Assembly: GCA_012797935.1 (NCBI GenBank)
Contig: JAAZOC010000052.1
Location: 1 to 41,034, forward strand
Reading direction: 5' to 3'
DNA from: Candidatus Microgenomates bacterium
GTDB lineage: Bacteria; Patescibacteriota; Dojkabacteria; SC72
DNA length: 41,034 nt
A program made the translations under genes and the position numbers. The notes below the pieces were generated by a model. That model was given only the letters and a program-made list of their open reading frames with translations, did no database searches and was not told the origin of the DNA. This document shows, one piece after another, positions 23,883 to 31,180 of this stretch (position 1 is the stretch's first letter; every line of letters begins with the position of its first letter).

Positions 23883-24312
23883 AGTACTTACTCCATGGAT
23901 ATTCCGAAGGCTTTTTGACTAAGCCTTCTACAACGGGATTCTGTTTGATATATTCTTTCGCTCTTAATAGATCTTTTTTCCAATACAGCAGATTCGCATT
24001 ATATCTGCCTTGAAATATATGTCCAACCCTTTGGTATTTACGGTTTACTTGCATTGCGAAGCTTGTTACCACTTTCTGCATATATTTCGAAATCTCGTTT
24101 GGTTGTTTTCCTGTTTTAAGAATTAGGTGAAAATGATTATCCATAATACAAAATGCAATTAGCCGAATATCTGTTTCTTTTATATATTCATATAGTAAAT
24201 GTTTGAAAATATTCTTTTCTGATGAATTCTTTAAAATCGCTTCCTTGTTGTTGCATCTGTTGAATATATGGTAATGAGAATTTTTAATAAAATTTCTACT
24301 TTTTCTTGACAT
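23881..24312 (-). CDS. REP-associated (Y1/IS200-like) transposase, perhaps inactive
   Basis: The 143-residue protein has the HUH metal-binding motif DNHFHLILK (His60-Phe-His62), the N-terminal YHIFNRCNN (usually YHVFNRG) and the C-terminal RVGHIFQGRYNANLL plus KQNPVVEGLVKKPSEYPWS, all typical of Transposase_17/RAYT proteins. The helix before RVGH reads VVTSFAMQVNRKYQR; relatives have SYxxYFNRRY there, so both tyrosines that could serve as nucleophile appear as Phe85 and Gln88. If the alignment is right, the enzyme may be inactive. RAYTs are often single-copy, host-maintained genes. Confidence 0.8.
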   Translation of the reverse strand: MSRKSRNFIKNSHYHIFNRCNNKEAILKNSSEKNIFKHLLYEYIKETDIRLIAFCIMDNHFHLILKTGKQPNEISKYMQKVVTSFAMQVNRKYQRVGHIFQGRYNANLLYWKKDLLRAKEYIKQNPVVEGLVKKPSEYPWSKY

Positions 24313-24349
24313 ACGTAAGTTATATTTTGTTGATATTAAATTAAAATTA

Positions 24350-24372
24350 AGGGACTGATCTAGGACAGACCT
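24350..24372 (-). repeat. Right inverted repeat of RAYT element
   Basis: Read on the minus strand it begins AGGTCTGTCCTAGATCAG, differing from the left repeat at two positions. It lies 38 nt upstream of the transposase start. Confidence 0.65.
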
Positions 24373-24595
24373 GGATTTAGCGGATTGAGGAATTGGGTAA
24401 AAAATGATATTATTGGGAAGTCCTATTATTAAACACTTTTTAATAAAGAAATACAGTTTTTGTAGAAAAATTTAATATATATGAAAATATATTTAAGTAA
24501 AAATGAAGGTAATTCGTTAAATAGCAGCTATGCGGCTGTTAGTTTTCCAAAAAAGGTTTAAAAGGGGACAGTTTAAATTATTATATAGTTAGGAC
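24373..24595. other. AT-rich spacer between RAYT element and rny
   Basis: This stretch has no gene. It holds a possible 7-bp hairpin at 24522-24541 (TAGCAGC/GCTGTTA with one G-U pair) followed by GTTTTCC, which could be a weak terminator. A GGGGACAG motif at about 24564 is flanked by two copies of GTTTAAA and resembles RAYT/REP end sequences. A TATAGT (24584-24589) lies 6 nt before the rny ATG and could be a leaderless -10 box. Confidence 0.4.
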
Positions 24596-26119
24596 ATGGA
24601 TACATTATTTGTTATCCTGGTATCAGTCTTGTTAACTGCTTCTGCGGCTTTTCTTTTGCTTAAATTCGTTTTCCACTGGGTAGATATTAAAAATATTCCA
24701 GCTAAGGAAATAGAAGAGGCAGCAAAGAAAATCATGAGAGAAAAGTTTGACACTGCTGAGCAGGAAGTTTTCGAGTTAAAAGAAAGAGAAGAGAAGAGAT
24801 TGAAGGAGATGAGGAGGGAAAGTACTGAGCATGAGGAGATATTGATAGAAAGAGAAAGGAAGCTTAACAAGAGATCTAAGCTTTTGGACGAAAAGAGTGA
24901 AGAATTAGAAGCTCAAGATTCTCAATTAAAAGAGGGTTTTAAAAGATTGGAGAATGAAAGAGTTGAGTTGAAGAAAGCATTAGAAAAAATTTCGGGTCTT
25001 TCAAGAGATGAAGCTAAAGAAAAGTTAATGAAGGAAATAGATCAAGATTTAAGAGAGTATGAAGCTAAGAAGATTAGAGAGGCTGAGAAAAACATCGAAT
25101 CAACGGCGGATGAGCAGGCTCAAAAGATTCTTGTAGAATCAATGCAAAGAGTTGCTACTGATTATGTCGGCGAAACTACTACAAAGGTTATAAAGGTAGA
25201 AGATGATAAGGTTAAGGGTAGAGTTATTGGTAGAGAAGGTCGAAATATTAGATCTTTTGAACAAATAACTGGTGTTGATGTTATTGTTGATGAATCACCA
25301 GATGCTATTGCACTCTCATCTTTTGATCCTTTGAGAAGAGAAATTGCATATGTTGCAATGACAAAATTAATTGCTGACGGCCGTATTCATCCAGGTTCTA
25401 TTGAAGAATCTGTTAGAAAAGCTAAGAATGAAATCTCACAAGAGATTAAGAAAAATGGTCAAATATTGGCAGATGAAGCTGGTTGGCCAGATCTTGATAT
25501 TGGTTTGATGAAGTTAATTGGAAAGATGAAGTATAGAACTAGCTATGGTCAGTCACTTATGTCTCACACAATCGAGGTAATTAGACTTGCAGAAGTACTA
25601 GCTACTGAGATTGGTGCTGATACTCAATTGGCTAAGAGAGCTGCACTTTTACATGATGTTGGTAAAGTTCTTTCACACAAAGTTGATAGTCCTCACCACC
25701 ATATCTCCGGTCAGATTGCTAGAAAATATATGCTTGATGACAAATTGGTCAATGCTATTGAGGCACATCACTTAGATATAGAGCCACAGAGCCCAGAAGC
25801 AGTTGTAGTGTATCTTGCAGATGCAATATCAGGTTCTAGACCTGGAGCAAGAAAAGATAGCTACGAGCAGTATGTACAAAGAATAGAAGGTATCGAAGGA
25901 GCTGCAAAAGAAATAGGTGGCGATAAAGTAGATGAAGTCTTTGCTATCAAAGCTGGAAGAGAAGTAAGAATCATTGTTAAACCTACAATGGTTTCTGATG
26001 ACGAAGCTAAGGTTATGGCAAAAGACATTGCACAGGAAATTGAGAAGAAACAAAATTATCCTGGCAATGTTGAGGTTACTGTTATTAGAGAAACAAGAGC
26101 TGTAGAAGTAGCAAAATAG
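24596..26119 (+). CDS. rny: Ribonuclease Y
   Basis: RNase Y is a membrane-bound endoribonuclease that starts mRNA decay, often replacing RNase E. An N-terminal membrane helix (about residues 2-24) is followed by a long charged coiled coil (about 35-190). A KH domain follows with VIGREGRNIRSFEQITG (about 205-221). The HD domain contains LLHDVGKVLSHKVDSPHHHI, supplying the metal-binding His-Asp. The C-terminal segment AIKAGREVRIIVKP is also canonical. Its 507 residues are normal. ATTTAGGAC-type purines before the ATG are not a clear Shine-Dalgarno sequence. A terminator follows 36 nt downstream. Confidence 0.96.
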   Translation: MDTLFVILVSVLLTASAAFLLLKFVFHWVDIKNIPAKEIEEAAKKIMREKFDTAEQEVFELKEREEKRLKEMRRESTEHEEILIERERKLNKRSKLLDEKSEELEAQDSQLKEGFKRLENERVELKKALEKISGLSRDEAKEKLMKEIDQDLREYEAKKIREAEKNIESTADEQAQKILVESMQRVATDYVGETTTKVIKVEDDKVKGRVIGREGRNIRSFEQITGVDVIVDESPDAIALSSFDPLRREIAYVAMTKLIADGRIHPGSIEESVRKAKNEISQEIKKNGQILADEAGWPDLDIGLMKLIGKMKYRTSYGQSLMSHTIEVIRLAEVLATEIGADTQLAKRAALLHDVGKVLSHKVDSPHHHISGQIARKYMLDDKLVNAIEAHHLDIEPQSPEAVVVYLADAISGSRPGARKDSYEQYVQRIEGIEGAAKEIGGDKVDEVFAIKAGREVRIIVKPTMVSDDEAKVMAKDIAQEIEKKQNYPGNVEVTVIRETRAVEVAK

Positions 26120-26154
26120 GATAATACCTTTTGTCTTCTAGTAATTCTTGCTAT

Positions 26155-26193
26155 GGGGGAGTTCTAAATTGTAGAGCTCCCCTTTCTTTTCTT
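26155..26193 (+). terminator. Rho-independent terminator after rny
   Basis: GGGGAGTTCT (26156-26165) pairs with AGAGCTCCCC (26173-26182), ten base pairs with one G-U, with a 7-nt loop and followed by TTTCTTTTCTT. It is a strong intrinsic terminator. Confidence 0.85.
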
Positions 26194-26506
26194 GTATTGA
26201 ATTTCATCAAGAAAGAAGTTTTAACGAAGATTCCTTCAAATTGCTTATTTGTGTTGGTAGATTGATATTTCTGAAGACTCTGTATTAACTCTTGCTGTTA
26301 CTTAATCTAATTCTGTTTAAATTTTGAATACATTAAGATGTGTTGAGATATCAAACTTTTTGAACATTCGTCTCCTCGTCCTATAATAAATTAGTATCTT
26401 GACGATTTCTTTACTTTCCAATATTTTAGAAGTGGATATACGCAGATTTCTTTTCTAGAAAAAGATATTTGAGTATGTATCACTTAAAGAAAGGAGGTTA
26501 CACACA
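26194..26506 (+). promoter_or_regulatory. Long regulatory region upstream of hup
   Basis: This 313-nt gap is the longest non-coding stretch apart from rnpB. It has two plausible promoters: TTGAAC at 26360-26365 with TATAAT at 26382-26387 (16-nt spacer), and TTGACG at 26399-26404 with TATTTT at 26422-26427 (17-nt spacer). The leader RNA would be about 75-115 nt. A perfect AAAGGAGG Shine-Dalgarno sequence lies at 26490-26497. The first 160 nt show nothing recognisable. Confidence 0.65.
26490..26497 (+). promoter_or_regulatory. Perfect Shine-Dalgarno sequence of hup
   Basis: AAAGGAGG is followed by 9 nt and then the ATG at 26507. It is the only full anti-16S complement seen before any gene in this window, so hup is probably translated very efficiently. 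Confidence 0.85.
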
Positions 26507-26776
26507 ATGTTAAAGAAAGATTTAATCGAGAAAATTGCAGCAGTTGGTCTTACTAAGAAGCAAGCTGGAGAAGCATTGGAGGCTGTTTTAGAAGCAGTTT
26601 CTGATTCTTTGAAAGCTGGTGAACCTGTATTATTGACAGGTTTTGGTAAATTTGAAGTAAGAACAAGAGCAGCAAGAACAGGAATCAATCCTAAAACTCT
26701 TGCTAAGATAAAGTTACCAGCTACAAAAGTTCCTGCATTCAAACCAGGAAAAGCTTTGAAAGCTGTTGTTAAGTAA
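26507..26776 (+). CDS. hup: HU-family DNA-binding protein
   Basis: HU bends and compacts DNA as a dimer. The 89-residue protein begins MLKKDLIEKIAAVGLTKKQA, and the fold core VLLTGFGKFEVRTRAARTGI is the canonical GFGxFxvrxraaRxGrNPxT motif. The N-terminal half is helical and the arm (residues 55-75) carries basic residues. It has an unusually strong ribosome binding site and two predicted promoters, which fits an abundant nucleoid protein. It is monocistronic and flanked by terminators. Confidence 0.96.
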   Translation: MLKKDLIEKIAAVGLTKKQAGEALEAVLEAVSDSLKAGEPVLLTGFGKFEVRTRAARTGINPKTLAKIKLPATKVPAFKPGKALKAVVK

Positions 26777-26816
26777 TTAACTGCCAGTATTTCTTTGTAG
26801 AAAAGAAATAAGCAAC

Positions 26817-26841
26817 GAAAAGGACCATAACGGTCCTTTTC
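26817..26841 (+). terminator. Intrinsic terminator after hup
   Basis: GAAAAGGACC pairs perfectly with GGTCCTTTTC across an ATAAC loop. The stem's own 3' strand supplies four consecutive T. A smaller hairpin, ATTTCTTT/AAAGAAAT at 26789-26809, lies upstream of it. Confidence 0.85.
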
Positions 26842-26883
26842 TGTTTACTAATACAAAGAAATATTCTAAACTATACAAGCGAA

Positions 26884-28299
26884 ATGATAAAAAACTGCTT
26901 AATCCCTAACAAAAGAAATAAATTCAAACCATATTTGCTAAGAAAGATTGCAATTCTTTGTTATTCATTGGTCTTGGTTTTTGTTAATAGCTTTGGTGGA
27001 TTTTTAGGCATAGATCAAGCAAAGGCAAGTTCAATAAGTTCTGCAAATATAATTGCATTAACTAACCAAGAAAGAAGTTCTCAAGGATTGAATACTCTCA
27101 ATAATAATTCACAACTTGCTGCAGCTGCTTTAGCGAAAGCTAACGATATGTTTGAGAAACAGTATTGGGATCATTTTGGTCCAAATGGAGAAACTCCATG
27201 GCAATTCATTAGGGCTGCTGGATATAACTATGTATATGCCGGTGAGAACCTCGCTAAGGGCTTCCAGACAGCAGAAGGAGTGCATGAGGCTTGGATGGCA
27301 AGCCCAACACATAAAGCGAATCTACTGAGTCCAAATTACAAAGATATAGGTGTTGCTGTTGTTGAAGGTGTACTCTTAGGTAAACAGACTATTCTTGTTG
27401 TACAAATGTTTGGTAATTTAACAAATGATGTATACAAAGCAACGGCACCTGTGAAGGAAGAAGAAAGTGTTAAACAATCGACAACAGAAAGTTCTTCTGG
27501 AAAAGTTGTTGTTAACAAAGAACAAGGTGAAATAAAGAGCATTAGAATAACATCTCCTAAAAAAGATTCTGTAGTATCGGATCCATCATCTGTGGTAAAA
27601 GGTGAGGTTAAGAATGTTGAAGGTGAATATTCTGTAAATATTATTGAAGGAGAAAATGTAGTTGGAAGTACGACTTCAAATGGAGATACTTGGGAAATGA
27701 AAAAAGAATCAGACTGGAGTGAAGGTAAACATAAAATACAGGCAAGCATAAAAGGTACATCAGTTATTTCTGATAAAGTATCTTTCACAGTAGATTCAAA
27801 AGCACCAACTGCTACAAAGGAAAGTATACAAGTTGCGAAGGGAGATTCGGGTTATACAGTTTCTTTCACTGTTGATGGTGATTGGGAGAAAATGAGTGTA
27901 ATTGCTGGATCAGAAATTATAGATGTTGAATATGAATTAAATGAAGAAACAAAAGTTATTACAGTTAATCTTAGTGATGAACAAGTAAAGGGTGCTGTAT
28001 CGTTGGTTCTTGCTGATTCATATGGTAATACTTCACAACTGGATATTTCTGAATATTTTGCAGAGAAGGATGATACAAAACAAAATACCTCTATATTCCC
28101 AATCTTAAGTCTTAACCTTTGTGACAAGATTAGTATAGGAATAGTATCTTTTGTATTTATATTACTTTGTATAGAAATATTTGTTTACTGGAGAAAAGGT
28201 AAACTCAAAGATGCAATAGGTGATTTATTTACTATTGGTCTATGGTGGTTTGTACTTACAATTGCTATCTTTAATGGATTTAATGGATCTATCACCTAA
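26884..28299 (+). CDS. CAP-domain surface protein with Ig-like region
   Basis: The 471-residue protein starts with a basic N-terminus and a hydrophobic signal or anchor (about 22-45). A CAP (SCP/PR1-like) domain covers about 52-180; visible landmarks are IIALTNQERSSQGLNTL, YWDHFGPNG, AGENLAKGFQTAEGVHEAW and SPTHKANLLSPNYKDIGVAV. A Ser/Glu-rich linker leads to one or two Ig-like beta domains (about 212-395) with SPKKDSVVSDPSSVVKGEV. Two C-terminal membrane helices follow. It is probably an exported, membrane-held protein whose CAP domain faces outside. Function is unknown. The next gene starts at the base after its stop. Confidence 0.82.
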   Translation: MIKNCLIPNKRNKFKPYLLRKIAILCYSLVLVFVNSFGGFLGIDQAKASSISSANIIALTNQERSSQGLNTLNNNSQLAAAALAKANDMFEKQYWDHFGPNGETPWQFIRAAGYNYVYAGENLAKGFQTAEGVHEAWMASPTHKANLLSPNYKDIGVAVVEGVLLGKQTILVVQMFGNLTNDVYKATAPVKEEESVKQSTTESSSGKVVVNKEQGEIKSIRITSPKKDSVVSDPSSVVKGEVKNVEGEYSVNIIEGENVVGSTTSNGDTWEMKKESDWSEGKHKIQASIKGTSVISDKVSFTVDSKAPTATKESIQVAKGDSGYTVSFTVDGDWEKMSVIAGSEIIDVEYELNEETKVITVNLSDEQVKGAVSLVLADSYGNTSQLDISEYFAEKDDTKQNTSIFPILSLNLCDKISIGIVSFVFILLCIEIFVYWRKGKLKDAIGDLFTIGLWWFVLTIAIFNGFNGSIT

Positions 28300-29097
28300 A
28301 TGAAACAATACAGATTAAAGGTAAAAAATGACATACTATATCTTTTTCTTTTACTTTTGGTAACTGAGATTTTCTATTTTTCAGTTCTGAAAACTGCACC
28401 AAACATTCTTTTAACAATAGGAAGTTTGGGTGTACTTTTATTAGAAACATGGTTTGTTAGAGTTTTTTCTATGTATTCTGGTAAAAAAATATCACAGTAT
28501 AGTGAAGTGATAGCTAGAATATCTTTGAAAGAAAGATTCTTCGCATATTTTGTTTTACCAGCAATCTTCTATGTCTCTTTACTTGTCTTTCTTTTCTTTA
28601 CAAGGAATGAAATACTTGGTCAGACTGTACTTGGTGTCTGTATGGTTTTGTTTTTAGTCCTTTTCTTAAATGTAAAAAGCTCTTTAAACAAATATTATTC
28701 GTTAGAAGTTGCTACTAAAGCAATATTTGATTTCATTTGTATAACAATATATTACCTTCTCTTAAATTCGTTCTTGAGATTTGGTTTCTCAATCTGGGAA
28801 TATTCTATCCTTAGTGTAATATCTTCCTTAATACTCTTTGTTTTTGTGTTGAAAATACATGACAGGATTGGACTATTGGAATTCTTTGTATCTTTCCTAA
28901 GTTCTATAAGTATTACAGTTTTAATGTATATATTCTGGAATACAAATGTATTTGTAATACCAGCGATAGGTGCATTGCTTTTCTACCTTGTAATTTCTGT
29001 GTGGAATATTAGATTTAGTGGAAGTACAAAGTTTACAGATTACATCGTACCTTTTTTGTATGTCTTAATTTCTGTTATTTTAATTTTTACTCTTTAG
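28300..29097 (+). CDS. Polytopic membrane protein of unknown function
   Basis: I do not recognise a family. The 265 residues contain about eight hydrophobic helices separated by short basic loops; the longest loop (about 55-75) contains SMYSGKKISQYSEVIARISL. There are no obvious catalytic or transport motifs. It begins at the base right after the CAP-domain gene's stop (TAAATG) and ends 1 nt before the kinase gene, so the three genes very likely form one transcription unit. It may act with the CAP-domain protein at the membrane, but this is only context. Confidence 0.7.
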   Translation: MKQYRLKVKNDILYLFLLLLVTEIFYFSVLKTAPNILLTIGSLGVLLLETWFVRVFSMYSGKKISQYSEVIARISLKERFFAYFVLPAIFYVSLLVFLFFTRNEILGQTVLGVCMVLFLVLFLNVKSSLNKYYSLEVATKAIFDFICITIYYLLLNSFLRFGFSIWEYSILSVISSLILFVFVLKIHDRIGLLEFFVSFLSSISITVLMYIFWNTNVFVIPAIGALLFYLVISVWNIRFSGSTKFTDYIVPFLYVLISVILIFTL

Positions 29098-29098
29098 T

Positions 29099-29800
29099 AT
29101 GGAAAAAAGAATAGTAATGAAGATAGGGGGTTCTGTATTGTATGACAAATTTTTAAATATCAATTATGAACTATTGGACAAAGTGAGGGATTGGTACAAG
29201 GAATCTAAAGAAGAGTATGAGAAAATTGTATTGATAATCGGTGGTGGTGCTCTCTCAAGAGATATGCAGGGTAGAATTAAAGAAGATATGGATCAGGAAT
29301 ATCTTCATAATATTGGTATGACCGTTACTCAAACAAATGCAGCTCTTTTACAAGGTTTTCTTAATGATACTGATGTTTTTGTCCCAAATACATTGGGAGA
29401 AGCTTTTGAATATTTAGTAGAAGATGGGAAAAAAGTATTACTAAGTGGCGGTCTTAAGTCAGGTTGGAGTACAGATATGGACGCTGCTGTATTTGCTGAC
29501 ATAATTTCTGTTGACAGAATCTTTAAACTATCCGATATAAATTATGTCTACGACAAAGATCCAAAGGAATTTGAAGATGCGAAACCATTAAAAGATATTT
29601 CTTGGGGAGATTATTTTTCAATGTTTAATATTACAGATGGAGATGTACATAAAGCAAATGGAAAAATACCAATAGATGTTGGATGTGCACAGTTCTCTAA
29701 AAACAAAGATCTTTCGTTTGTAATTACTGGAGGAGAAAGTCTCTATACAAAGGAAAGTATAAAAGATATCTTAACTGATGGAACTTTTATACATCCCTAG
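29099..29800 (+). CDS. pyrH: UMP kinase-like amino acid kinase family protein
   Basis: The 233-residue protein has amino acid kinase family motifs: KIGGSVLYDKFL (phosphate binding), VLIIGGGALSRDMQGR, and GGLKSGWSTDMDAAVFADI, which parallels archaeal-type UMP kinases (GLxxGxTTDAxAA). The nucleotide-base region KLSDINYVYDKDPKEF is also typical. It most likely makes UDP from UMP. It is more like the archaeal than the usual bacterial PyrH, an inference by eye. It ends with TAG inside CTAG, shared with the convergent greA. Confidence 0.7.
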   Translation: MEKRIVMKIGGSVLYDKFLNINYELLDKVRDWYKESKEEYEKIVLIIGGGALSRDMQGRIKEDMDQEYLHNIGMTVTQTNAALLQGFLNDTDVFVPNTLGEAFEYLVEDGKKVLLSGGLKSGWSTDMDAAVFADIISVDRIFKLSDINYVYDKDPKEFEDAKPLKDISWGDYFSMFNITDGDVHKANGKIPIDVGCAQFSKNKDLSFVITGGESLYTKESIKDILTDGTFIHP

Positions 29801-30258
29801 CTAATCTTGTCTAAGATATATGTAGTATCTCCTTTTGGAGTTGAAATAGTTACTTTATCTCCGACTTTTTTGTTAATTACTGCTTGTCCAATAGGGGAAA
29901 GAGATGAGATTTTACCATCTAAAGGATTTGCTTCTTCTTGCCCAACAATTTCATATGTTAGACTTTTCTCTCCCTTTAAGTGTACTGTATCTCCAATGCC
30001 AACTTTGCTCTTGTTTCTATCTTTAATAATAACTGCATTTCTAATCTTTTCTTTTAATTCCAGAATTCTTTCTTCGTTAATATTCTGTTCCTCAATTGCC
30101 ATTGTATATCCATCATTCTCTCTTAAATCGCCCTGATTTCTCATTTCATTCAAGGTTGATGCTATCTTGGATCTCTGATTCTCTTCTCTATCCTTTAACT
30201 CTTCTTTTAGCTTTTCTAACCCTGAGGCAGTGGTTTGGTATTTATTGTTTTCGTCCAT
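29797..30258 (-). CDS. greA: Transcription elongation factor GreA
   Basis: GreA enters the RNA polymerase secondary channel and stimulates cleavage of backtracked RNA. The coiled coil covers about residues 12-75; its tip is NQGDLRENDGY, with the acidic pair Asp44 and Glu47 in place of the usual GDxxENxxY. The C-terminal FKBP-like domain includes ISSLSPIGQAVINKKVGDKV. I start at ATG 30258 (MDENNKYQTT); a TTG two codons upstream is unlikely. It has a consensus promoter with a palindromic site. A second, divergent Gre gene lies about 0.9 kb away. Confidence 0.95.
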   Translation of the reverse strand: MDENNKYQTTASGLEKLKEELKDREENQRSKIASTLNEMRNQGDLRENDGYTMAIEEQNINEERILELKEKIRNAVIIKDRNKSKVGIGDTVHLKGEKSLTYEIVGQEEANPLDGKISSLSPIGQAVINKKVGDKVTISTPKGDTTYILDKIS

Positions 30259-30290
30259 TTCCAAACCTTAGATTAACTTAAATGCGAGAG

Positions 30291-30319
30291 ATAATATATT
30301 CTGTATAACAGAATGTCAA
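30291..30319 (-). promoter_or_regulatory. Consensus promoter of greA
   Basis: On the minus strand, TTGACA (30314-30319) and TATTAT (30291-30296) are separated by exactly 17 nt. This is the best -35 in the window. The leader is about 26 nt. Confidence 0.8.
30298..30314. promoter_or_regulatory. Palindrome within the greA promoter spacer
   Basis: ATTCTGT-ATA-ACAGAAT is a perfect 7-bp inverted repeat with a 3-bp centre. It fills the spacer between -35 and -10 of greA. This is where a repressor or MerR-type regulator would bind. It does not match the known E. coli or Bacillus LexA boxes. Confidence 0.55.
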
Positions 30320-30363
30320 ATATATTAGAACCTGTCGTAACTGTTCTAAATAGCTGTGTTATA

Positions 30364-30372
30364 TGGTAAAAT
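30364..30372 (+). promoter_or_regulatory. Extended -10 promoter of tRNA-Glu and trmD
   Basis: TGGTAAAAT lies 14 nt before the mature 5' end of the tRNA, giving a short precursor leader for RNase P. No strong -35 is visible. Confidence 0.5.
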
Positions 30373-30386
30373 CTCTTCCTATATAT

Positions 30387-30461
30387 GCCGCTATCGTCTA
30401 ACGGTTAGGACACAGGATTCTCAATCCTGCAATCGGGGTCCGATTCCCCGTAGCGGTACCA
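30387..30461 (+). tRNA. tRNA-Glu (anticodon CTC)
   Basis: The cloverleaf is clear: the acceptor GCCGCTA pairs with TAGCGGT (first pair G-U), the anticodon stem CAGGA/TCCTG holds the loop TTCTCAA (anticodon CTC, reading GAG), and the T arm is CGGGGTCCGATTCCCCG. The D arm contains TCTAACGGTTAGGA. The 3' CCA is encoded (discriminator A at 30458). It lies 9 nt upstream of trmD. It is the only tRNA gene in the window. Confidence 0.96.
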
Positions 30462-30470
30462 TTTACAAAT

Positions 30471-31115
30471 ATGAAATTCGATATAATTACAATATTTCCA
30501 AACATCGTTGAAGAGTACATTAATACTGGTATTGTTAGTAAGGCTTTGAAAAAAGGTATTGTAGAAATAAATGTACACGATTTAAGAAAATGGACTTCTG
30601 ATAATCACAAGACAGTAGATGATACCCCATATGGTGGTGGTCCAGGTATGATTATGAAAATAGAGCCAATATTTAAGGCTATACAAGAACTGAAAAAAGA
30701 AAATACAATTGTTGCAATAACAACACCAAAAGGAGAAAAATTAGTACAGAGTAAACTAAAAGATTTTTCACTTAACCAAGATCTTCACATGATTATACTT
30801 TGTGGAAGATATGAAGGATTTGATCAAAGAATACATGACAATTTAGTAGACTATGAATTCTCAATAGGCGACTATGTACTTTCTGGTGGAGAATTGCCTG
30901 CATTAGTATTGGTTGACGGTATTACAAGACTACTTCCAGGAGTCTTAGGTAATGAAGATTCTTTGAAAGATGAAAGTTTTAATGACGATAGTTTGGAGTA
31001 TCCTCAATATACAAAACCAGAGGAATTTAATGGGTGGAAAGTACCAAAAGTTCTTCTTTCGGGTAATCACAAAGAGATTTTTGAGTACAGACAAAAAAAC
31101 AAAAAAATTGTATAA
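30471..31115 (+). CDS. trmD: tRNA (guanine-37-N1)-methyltransferase TrmD
   Basis: TrmD methylates G37 next to the anticodon, preventing frameshifts. MKFDIITIFPNIVEEYINTG, VDDTPYGGGPGMIMKIEPI, and the trefoil-knot SAM loop ILCGRYEGFDQRI with YEFSIGDYVLSGGELPAL are canonical. The late FNGWKVPKVLLSGNHKEI is also typical. Its 214 residues are slightly shorter than average. It starts 9 nt after the encoded CCA of tRNA-Glu, so 3' processing of the tRNA would leave an mRNA with almost no leader. rpsP and rimM, common neighbours elsewhere, are absent. Confidence 0.96.
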   Translation: MKFDIITIFPNIVEEYINTGIVSKALKKGIVEINVHDLRKWTSDNHKTVDDTPYGGGPGMIMKIEPIFKAIQELKKENTIVAITTPKGEKLVQSKLKDFSLNQDLHMIILCGRYEGFDQRIHDNLVDYEFSIGDYVLSGGELPALVLVDGITRLLPGVLGNEDSLKDESFNDDSLEYPQYTKPEEFNGWKVPKVLLSGNHKEIFEYRQKNKKIV

Positions 31116-31180
31116 TTGTTCATAGTTCAAATATAACAAAGCCCCAATTATTATTTCCTTTTAATTTTAAAACAATAAAG

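Larger units (their letters stand above)
23860..24372. mobile_element. RAYT/IS200-like element with 23-bp inverted ends
   Basis: The 513-bp segment is bounded by imperfect 23-bp inverted repeats (23860-23882 and, inverted, 24350-24372), 21 of 23 matching, each carrying AGGTCTGTCCTAG. The left end contains GGTCTGTCC twice in direct orientation (23861-23869, 23872-23880). It holds a single Y1-type transposase on the minus strand. The ends resemble REP-like hairpins that RAYT enzymes bind. The left end overlaps the last codons of tgt. Confidence 0.7.

Noticed and set aside
27336..27788. 150-codon antisense frame within the CAP-domain gene
   Set aside because: The Ser/Thr/Phe-rich translation is typical of the reverse complement of a coding strand and shows no family features.
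30298..30314. LexA/SOS box in the greA promoter
   Set aside because: CTGT and ACAG are only 3 nt apart, unlike the 8-nt spacing of the E. coli box, and no GAAC/GTTC Bacillus-type half-sites occur.
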